Part shown: positions 58,574 to 64,000 of the stretch, piece after piece
Numbering within the stretch: the first letter of the stretch is position 1
Layout: each line of letters begins with the position of its first letter
Source: JBBROS01 sp964246015
Lineage (GTDB): Bacteria > Pseudomonadota > Alphaproteobacteria > Acetobacterales > Acetobacteraceae
DNA: 64,000 nucleotides
Assembly (NCBI GenBank): GCA_964246015.1
Contig: CAXTPG010000005.1
Span: 1 to 64,000 of the forward strand
Direction of reading: 5' to 3'
Notes under the pieces: model-generated
What the model saw: the letters and a program-made list of their open reading frames with translations, nothing else
The model's database searches: none
Told to the model about the DNA's origin: nothing
Program-made: the position numbers and the translations under genes

Positions 58574-60456
58574 GCCGTCACCAGCCGCGACCCCGCGCCC
58601 ACCGCCGCGGCCCGGCGCCTGCGATCCGCCAACACCGCCAGCAGGTCGTCGACCAGACCCGCCGCATCCTGCAACTGCGTCGATGCACGCCCCGGCCGGG
58701 GCAGCGCGTGGGTATGGAACCGCGCCCCCTCCGTCACGAACCCGATCGCCCAAAGCCCCTCGGCCCAGCCGCCCCCCGCCCCGATCACCCGCATGCGCCG
58801 GTCCACGTCCATCCCGTGCGGGTGGTACTCCCCGTTGCGGAACGGCCGCGCCAGGCCGCGCGCCACCAGCGCCCGCGACAGCGGACGCGCGTCCTCGGCC
58901 GGCCGGTGCCCGGGCACCCGCGCGACGACCAGCACGTCCGCCTCCGTTTCCCCCACCCGGCCCGCATACGGCGTCCGCACCACGAAGCGGGACCGCTCCG
59001 GCACCGCGCGCACCGTGGCGCCGGCGCCGCCCGCCCACCCCACGATCCCCGCCCCGATCAACGCCAGCAGCTCCGCATTCCGCCGCAGCGGCGGCCCGAA
59101 CGTGACGCGGTTCGTCATCGGCACGAACCGCTCGCACACGAACCGGTGCGAGTCCGGCAGCAGCCCGCCATGCTCGATGGCCGCGCACAGCCCCGCCCGC
59201 AGATCGCGCACCGCATCCGTCGCCGCCTTGCGCGCGCTGGACACGTTGCCCCGGCGCGCCTCCGCCAGGTCCGCCTCCAGGCTCGCCACCACCCGCCGCA
59301 GCACCTCGCCCAGACCGCTGCAACCCACCAGCAGCTGGGGCGCCATGACGCCATCCAGGACGGCCTCCTCCTCGGCGCTGGGCACGAACCCCGCCACCTC
59401 CGGCTCCATCCCCGTCGCGGCGCTTCGGTACGCGAACGCCATGTCGCGCCGCAGCAACGGCATGATATCGGCCTCGAAATCCAGCCGCCCGTCGCCCGTC
59501 GCCGCCATCCGCCGCGCCCGGATCTCCGCCACCGCCCCCGCCGTCAGGAACCGCGCCCGGTGGCCGCCATCCACGCCCTTCTGGTTCACCGCCCGGCCGT
59601 CGTACGGCAACGACTGGCGGGAGAACAGCAGCAGCCGAGGCTCCCGCCCCGAAGCCCGGTACCGCAGCGCCGCCCCATCGCCCTCGAACCGCCCGCCCCG
59701 CCCCTGCGTCAGCGCCGCGATCACGTCATACGCCGTAAGCCCCAGCCCCTGCACCGCCACCACCGCCCCATCCGCGATGCCATCCAGCCGCGACGCCGGA
59801 TAAACCCCCCGCACATACCCAAGCCTGGCATTCGACCCGCGATGCGCCTCCACGAACCCCTGCCGCTCCAGGTCGACGGCCGACGGCTGGCCCTCGCAAT
59901 GCCCCGTCGCCAGCACCACCGCCTCGCACCGCACCCGCCCCCCATCGGCCAGCCGGACGCAAAGCGGCCCCTGCTCCACATCCACCGCCTCCGCCCGGTG
60001 ATGCACCACGCGCAACCCCGCCGGCGCTCCGGCCACCACCCGGCGATACGCGAACGCCAGATACTCCCCCAGCATCGCCCGCGGCAGGTAATCCAGGTCC
60101 CCGATCTCCGCCCCGCCCTCCTCCGCCCCGCCCTCCTTCGCCCGGCGATACTCCGCCCCGAACCGCCGATACCCCGCATCCCGCGCCCACTCGGTGAACG
60201 ATGGCCCCGACGCACCGGACAGCGCGTCCCCGGGCTCCCGCGGCGAGAACATCGTCACCTGGCACGCCAGGGTATTGGTCAGCAGATGCCGCGACTGCCC
60301 CGCCGGATGCGCCCCCGCGCAGGGTTCCCCGGGGTCGATCAGGTGCACGGTCACCGGCCCATGCCCCGGCTCCACCCGCAGCACCCACGCCAACCGCTCG
60401 ATCAGGTTCAGCGCCCGCGGCCCCGCGCCGACGATCGCGATCTGCGCGTCAGACAT
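58570..60456 (-). CDS. FAD/NAD(P)-binding protein
   Basis: A 628-residue flavoprotein. The N-terminal dinucleotide fold is IAIVGAGPRALNLIERLAWV; further the segments SRHLLTNTLACQVTMFSPRE and VLATGHCEGQPSAVDLERQG and VVAVQGLGLTAYDVIAALTQ are typical of the FAD-NAD(P)-binding family (PF13454-like) of unknown specificity. The start at 60456 is the ATG with the dinucleotide fold directly behind it. It overlaps the KamA-like gene by eight bases and the aminotransferase gene by four. Confidence 0.78.
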   Translation of the reverse strand: MSDAQIAIVGAGPRALNLIERLAWVLRVEPGHGPVTVHLIDPGEPCAGAHPAGQSRHLLTNTLACQVTMFSPREPGDALSGASGPSFTEWARDAGYRRFGAEYRRAKEGGAEEGGAEIGDLDYLPRAMLGEYLAFAYRRVVAGAPAGLRVVHHRAEAVDVEQGPLCVRLADGGRVRCEAVVLATGHCEGQPSAVDLERQGFVEAHRGSNARLGYVRGVYPASRLDGIADGAVVAVQGLGLTAYDVIAALTQGRGGRFEGDGAALRYRASGREPRLLLFSRQSLPYDGRAVNQKGVDGGHRARFLTAGAVAEIRARRMAATGDGRLDFEADIMPLLRRDMAFAYRSAATGMEPEVAGFVPSAEEEAVLDGVMAPQLLVGCSGLGEVLRRVVASLEADLAEARRGNVSSARKAATDAVRDLRAGLCAAIEHGGLLPDSHRFVCERFVPMTNRVTFGPPLRRNAELLALIGAGIVGWAGGAGATVRAVPERSRFVVRTPYAGRVGETEADVLVVARVPGHRPAEDARPLSRALVARGLARPFRNGEYHPHGMDVDRRMRVIGAGGGWAEGLWAIGFVTEGARFHTHALPRPGRASTQLQDAAGLVDDLLAVLADRRRRAAAVGAGSRLVTA

Positions 60457-61852
60457 CCGCCGCCTCCGCGCCGCGCCGCCCCGGCATCCGGTCGGCAATC
60501 AGCCGCGCGTACTCCTGCTCGAAGAAGAACGCATCCTCGCCCTCCGGCGGCGCCAGATCGCCCAGCCACGCCGCTTCGGCCGACCACTGCGCCAGGAACG
60601 GCCGGTGCAGCCACTCCTTCCGCCGCGCCTGCAGGAACGACAGCACGAAATGCTCCCGCCCCCCCACGGCCATCCGCCCGAGCACATGGACCTTCCCCGG
60701 TCCCGCGCTCATCACCGGGCCCCGCGCCGTCCGTCCCAGCCCCGAAAGCGCCCCACTCGCCGCCTGGTAGATCTCCAGCGCCCGCGAGATGCCGGTGCTG
60801 AAGTAGTGGTTGGCGCCCGTGTCGCGCTCCATGAACATGTAGTACGGCACCATCCCCAGGCTCACCTGGTCCGCCCACATCCGCCCCCACACCGCCGCAT
60901 CGTCGTTGATGTGCCGCAGGATCGGGCTTTGCGTGCGGATCACCGCCCCCGCCCGCCGCAGCGCCTCGACCGCCCGGTGCACCGGCTCCGGCTGCAGCTC
61001 CTTCCAGTGGTTCACATGCGCCATGACGGCCACGTGCTTGCCGGCATCCGACAGGCGCCGGACCAGCCCCATGAGCTCCGCCGCATCCGGACCATCCAGG
61101 AACCGCTCCGGATGATACGAGATCGCCTTCGTCCCCAGGCGGATCGTCCGCACATGCCCGAACTCCGCCGCCAGCAACGGATCCAGCAGCCCCGCAAGCC
61201 GCCGGCTGCTCATCACCATCGGATCGCCCCCGGTCAGCAGGACGTCGCTGACCTCCGGACGCGCCCGCAAGTAGTCATACAGTTGCGCCCCGTCATCGGC
61301 CTTGAACCGGTCCACCCCCGCCCGCACGAACTGCGGCCACCGGAAGCAGAACGTGCAATACGAGTGGCACGTCTGCCCCTGCTTGGCGAAGAACAGCGCC
61401 GTCTCGTCGTACTTGTGCTGCACGCCCTCGACGCTCACGCCCTCGAACCGCGGCACGTTCGCCAACTGGTCCGACCCGTGCGGATTCATCCCTTCGCGGA
61501 TCCGCGCCACCTCCGCCTCGATGGCGGCGTCGTCCCCGGCCCGCGACAGCCGGTCCAGCCGGGCCAGATCCTCCGGCAGCAGCATGTCGGGATGCGGGAA
61601 CACCAGCCGGAACATCGGGTCCGCATCCCCCGCCGCCCAGTCGATCAGCGTCCCCAGGACGTAGCTGTTCACCTTGAACGGGAACACCATGGACGCGAGC
61701 TTGATCCCCTGCACCAACCCCGGCGGCAGCATCGCAAGCTGCGGCACCCGCCCGATCTGATGGTTGGCGTAGTAGACGATCCCCCCGCCCCGCCCCGGGG
61801 GCGTCGCGCGCGCCGGCGGCGCCAGGGTCGCATCGAGCATGCTCTGTGACAT
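60449..61852 (-). CDS. kamA: KamA-family radical SAM aminomutase
   Basis: A 467-residue radical SAM protein. The iron-sulfur motif C-x3-C-x2-C is CHSYCTFC in the segment CHSYCTFCFRWPQFV, and DVLLTGGDPMVMSSRRLAGL and AISYHPERFL follow as in lysine 2,3-aminomutases. The PLP-binding Lys is likely in SAGPGKVHVLG. Substrate may be Lys, Glu or another alpha-amino acid, converted to a beta-amino acid. The rest of the operon (aminotransferase, flavoproteins, cupin, GNAT) suggests a dedicated pathway. Gap of 45 bases to the cupin gene. Confidence 0.88.
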   Translation of the reverse strand: MSQSMLDATLAPPARATPPGRGGGIVYYANHQIGRVPQLAMLPPGLVQGIKLASMVFPFKVNSYVLGTLIDWAAGDADPMFRLVFPHPDMLLPEDLARLDRLSRAGDDAAIEAEVARIREGMNPHGSDQLANVPRFEGVSVEGVQHKYDETALFFAKQGQTCHSYCTFCFRWPQFVRAGVDRFKADDGAQLYDYLRARPEVSDVLLTGGDPMVMSSRRLAGLLDPLLAAEFGHVRTIRLGTKAISYHPERFLDGPDAAELMGLVRRLSDAGKHVAVMAHVNHWKELQPEPVHRAVEALRRAGAVIRTQSPILRHINDDAAVWGRMWADQVSLGMVPYYMFMERDTGANHYFSTGISRALEIYQAASGALSGLGRTARGPVMSAGPGKVHVLGRMAVGGREHFVLSFLQARRKEWLHRPFLAQWSAEAAWLGDLAPPEGEDAFFFEQEYARLIADRMPGRRGAEAADV

Positions 61853-61897
61853 CGGTCTGCCTCGTTGAAAAAGATGGAGCCAGCGGCCCGCGTCGGC

Positions 61898-62368
61898 TCA
61901 GCCCGGCTTGAAGTTCGCGAGATCCGCCTGCTGCGCCATGTTGCTGACGTTCAGCGTCGTGAACCGCTCGTCCCCGTCGTTCCGCAGGCCGTGCAGGCAC
62001 CACCCGGGAATGAACAGGACGTCGTTGCGGGCCAGCCGCGACGGCGGGCCCGCCTCGGTACACGTCACCAGGCCGGATCCCTCCTGCACCAGGTAGACAT
62101 GCCACCAGGCATGCGCATGGGTGGGCGTCGCGGCCCCCGGCTCCAGCGACTGCACCGAAAGCGAAAGCCCCGGCACCGTCTCGCACCCCTCCAGCCCCGG
62201 CAGCCGCGACAGCGCCAGCAGCGCCATCCCCGCCCGCTCCGCCCCCGCCCGTGCCCCCAGACCCTGGGCCACATCCGCCCACGGCCAGAACGCCACCCCC
62301 GTCCGCCGCGCGGCCAGGGAGTCCCGGAACGCGCCATACGGCACGATCCCGCCACGATCGAGCGTCAT
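61898..62368 (-). CDS. Cupin-domain protein
   Basis: A 156-residue cupin. Metal ligands are visible in ATPTHAHAWWHVYLVQEGSG and the second motif is VLFIPGWCLHGLRNDGDERF. One cupin domain; a dioxygenase, isomerase or sensor is possible. The ATG at 62368 overlaps the upstream oxidase stop by four bases. Confidence 0.82.
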   Translation of the reverse strand: MTLDRGGIVPYGAFRDSLAARRTGVAFWPWADVAQGLGARAGAERAGMALLALSRLPGLEGCETVPGLSLSVQSLEPGAATPTHAHAWWHVYLVQEGSGLVTCTEAGPPSRLARNDVLFIPGWCLHGLRNDGDERFTTLNVSNMAQQADLANFKPG

Positions 62369-63495
62369 GCGAACACCCCGTCCCGGACCCGCAACGCGAC
62401 CTCCCGCCCGATCGCCATGGCGCAGGTCAGCCCCGGACTCTCCATCCCGAACAGCGTCACCAGCCCCGGCACGCCATGCCGGTCCGGCGTGTCGATCACC
62501 CAATCCTGCCTGTCCCCCGGCCGCCCGATCTTGGCGCGGATCCCCGCATACGAAGGGACCAGGCTCCCCGCCCGCAGCCCCGGCCAGAACCCCCGCACCT
62601 GGTCGTGCACCGCAGCGCTGCACGCGGCCGGCGGCGCATACGATACCGCGTCCACGATCTCGACATCCGGCCCGAACTTCGCCCGGCCATCCAGCTCGAT
62701 CGTGAGATGGACCCCCAGCCCGATCGGGCCCGGCAGCGGATAGATCAGCCGCGCGAACGGCACGCCGCCCTCGCAGACATAGAAGCTGCCCTTCGCAAGA
62801 TAGCTCTCCGGAACCCGGCCGGCCGGATACCCGTCCAGCCATCGCGCCAGCGCCACCGCTCCCAGCCCCGCGCTGTTCACCAGCAGCCGGCACCCGATCA
62901 CGGCCTCCTCCCCGCCTGACTCGATCAGCAGCCGCCATCCCTCGCGCACCGCCTCGCCCCGCACCGCCCGGCTCCCTGCCGCGAACGTCGCCCCATGCGC
63001 CTCCGCATCCCCCCGCAGCGACAGCATCAGCGCCCCGGCATCGATGATCCCCGTCGATGGCGACCAAAGCCCCGCAACCCCGGCCAACGCCGGCTCCATG
63101 ACCCGCAGTGCGCGCGCATCCAGCAGCCGCACGTCGCGCAGGCCACAGGCATCGGCCACCCCCGCCATCGCCTCCAGCCGCCCCACCTGGGACGCATCCG
63201 CCGCGACGACGATCTTGCCGGGCACCCGGAATGCGATGCCCCGCGCCTCGGCGTGGCGATACAGCGCCACCTTCGCCTCGTGGCACAGCCGCGCCTTCAC
63301 GCTCCCGGGCGGGTAGTAGAACCCCGCATGCACCACCCCGCTGTTGCGCGACGACTGGTGTTGCCCGTGCCGCTGCTCCTGCTCGACCACCAGCACATCC
63401 CGCCCGGCCATCGCCAGCTCCCGCGCGATCGCGATGCCGATGACGCCGGCCCCGACCACGACCGTGTCGATGGCGAAGTCCGTCCCGCTACGCAT
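62365..63495 (-). CDS. FAD-dependent oxidoreductase, LhgO/DAO-like
   Basis: A 376-residue flavoprotein from the ATG at 63495. The FAD fold is TVVVGAGVIGIAIARELAMA, then SSRNSGVVHAGFYYPPGSVK and ARLCHEAKVALYRHAEARGI, which is the signature text of the L-2-hydroxyglutarate oxidase family; the C-terminus has GLVTLFGMESPGLTCAMAIG. The substrate is probably a 2-hydroxy or 2-amino acid of the operon's pathway. Overlaps the cupin gene by four and the GNAT gene by eight bases. Confidence 0.87.
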   Translation of the reverse strand: MRSGTDFAIDTVVVGAGVIGIAIARELAMAGRDVLVVEQEQRHGQHQSSRNSGVVHAGFYYPPGSVKARLCHEAKVALYRHAEARGIAFRVPGKIVVAADASQVGRLEAMAGVADACGLRDVRLLDARALRVMEPALAGVAGLWSPSTGIIDAGALMLSLRGDAEAHGATFAAGSRAVRGEAVREGWRLLIESGGEEAVIGCRLLVNSAGLGAVALARWLDGYPAGRVPESYLAKGSFYVCEGGVPFARLIYPLPGPIGLGVHLTIELDGRAKFGPDVEIVDAVSYAPPAACSAAVHDQVRGFWPGLRAGSLVPSYAGIRAKIGRPGDRQDWVIDTPDRHGVPGLVTLFGMESPGLTCAMAIGREVALRVRDGVFA

Positions 63496-63991
63496 CCTCC
63501 GCCTCCGCAAGGATGCCGGCCGATGCGCGCCCCGGCATCGCCAGCCGCTTCGCCATGTGGATCAGCGTATGTCCGCCCGAGGCGCCCCGATGCGTCTCCA
63601 GGTACCCGGCACGGCGATAGAACGGCAGGTTCTCCGTCATGTGCACGTTCGTCCAAAGCCGCACCTCGCCCATGCCCGCCTGCAACGCCTGCGTTTCGGC
63701 GAACGCCAATGCCGCACGGCCCAGCCCGCGTCCCTGGAAGGCCGGCCGCACGGCCAGGTTGCGGAACAGCAGGTGGTCCGGCTGCACCACCAGCGTCACC
63801 ATCCCGCCCACCGCGCCCCCGGCCAGCAACACCCAGGTGTCGCCCGCCCCGACCACCTCGCGATAATCGTACAGCACCGGCGCCGGCGGGATCGGCATCC
63901 GCCCCGCATACTTGCCATAGGCCTCGATCGCGATCCGCCCCAGCAGGTCCGCATCCCCGGGCTCCGCCCCCCGGATCGACACGCCGTGCAT
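63488..63991 (-). CDS. GNAT acetyltransferase
   Basis: A 167-residue GNAT protein. The acetyl-CoA loop is NLAVRPAFQGRGLGRAALAF (R/Q-x-x-G-x-G/A), followed by VRLWTNVHMTENLPFYRRAG and Y. The ATG at 63991 or the GTG at 63994 is the likely start; only six bases remain to the window edge, so an upstream start cannot be excluded. First visible gene of the six-gene operon. Confidence 0.82.
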   Translation of the reverse strand: MHGVSIRGAEPGDADLLGRIAIEAYGKYAGRMPIPPAPVLYDYREVVGAGDTWVLLAGGAVGGMVTLVVQPDHLLFRNLAVRPAFQGRGLGRAALAFAETQALQAGMGEVRLWTNVHMTENLPFYRRAGYLETHRGASGGHTLIHMAKRLAMPGRASAGILAEAEDA

Positions 63992-64000
63992 CACGCCGCC

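Overview
The window comes from a very GC-rich chromosome or large replicon, by eye about 70 percent G+C or more. Genes are packed tightly, with many 4-base ATGA/GTGA stop-start overlaps and frequent GTG or TTG starts. The gene content fits an alphaproteobacterium: a rhizobial-type (Rhc) type III secretion system (T3SS), Tad/Cpa-like outer-membrane parts and an IclR-controlled CUT1 ABC operon. A high-GC Acetobacteraceae, Methylobacterium or Azospirillum relative would fit, but the sequence does not settle the genus.

About 1-31 kb and 33-54 kb form one large T3SS locus. Operon 1 (1-6813, +) encodes SctD (partial), SctX/SctY-like proteins, SctV, a TPR lipoprotein (Y4yS position), an atypical OmpR-type regulator (TtsI position), a CpaC-like secretin (RhcC2 position) and a CpaD-like lipoprotein (Y4xK position). 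A second array runs outward from 18.2-19 kb: nolW/rhcC1 leftward, and nolB(sctI)-sctJ-K-L-N-O-Q-R-S-T-U rightward to 27081. Both gene orders match the symbiotic T3SS of Sinorhizobium fredii NGR234 as I remember it.

Around and beyond the apparatus are mostly unrecognised, probably secreted proteins: five genes at 6782-14023 (including a 98-residue tandem-repeat protein), two divergent genes at 15-17 kb (one NopE-like with a GDPH self-cleavage site), two at 27.2-31 kb, a five-gene operon at 33.4-39.2 kb (a three-paralogue family and a 923-residue protein built of HTH-like modules) and five genes at 47.1-54.5 kb (PPP-type phosphatase, GGDEF-like protein and others).

The most useful signal is regulatory. 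Ten promoters carry a direct repeat with exactly 11-bp spacing, consensus GTCAG-N2-T-N3-(G/A)(A/T)(C/A)AG, usually followed 10-11 bases later by TAG or CAG. Each lies upstream of the nolB operon or of a candidate effector, about 55-90 bases before the start codon. It resembles the rhizobial tts box. The two OmpR-type regulators without a phospho-acceptor Asp (4173 and 14384) are the obvious candidates to bind it. The boxes define the regulon and correct at least one start (54459).

Set within or beside the locus are ordinary metabolic blocks: a polar amino-acid ABC transporter without ATPase (31.2-33.4 kb), a sugar-acid catabolic/CUT1 ABC operon with IclR (39.6-46.3 kb), a Phd-PemK toxin-antitoxin pair (46.4-47.1 kb), GntR/MFS/LysR genes (54.5-57.5 kb) and a compact six-gene operon (57.5-64 kb) with an aminotransferase, an FAD/NAD-binding protein, a KamA-like radical SAM enzyme, a cupin, an FAD oxidase and a GNAT. 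A Tn3-type transposase remnant at 50.3 kb is the only mobile-element trace I found. I saw no rRNA, tRNA or CRISPR. The needle (SctF/NopA), translocators, gatekeeper and needle-length regulator were not recognised; a needle gene may lie just left of the window.
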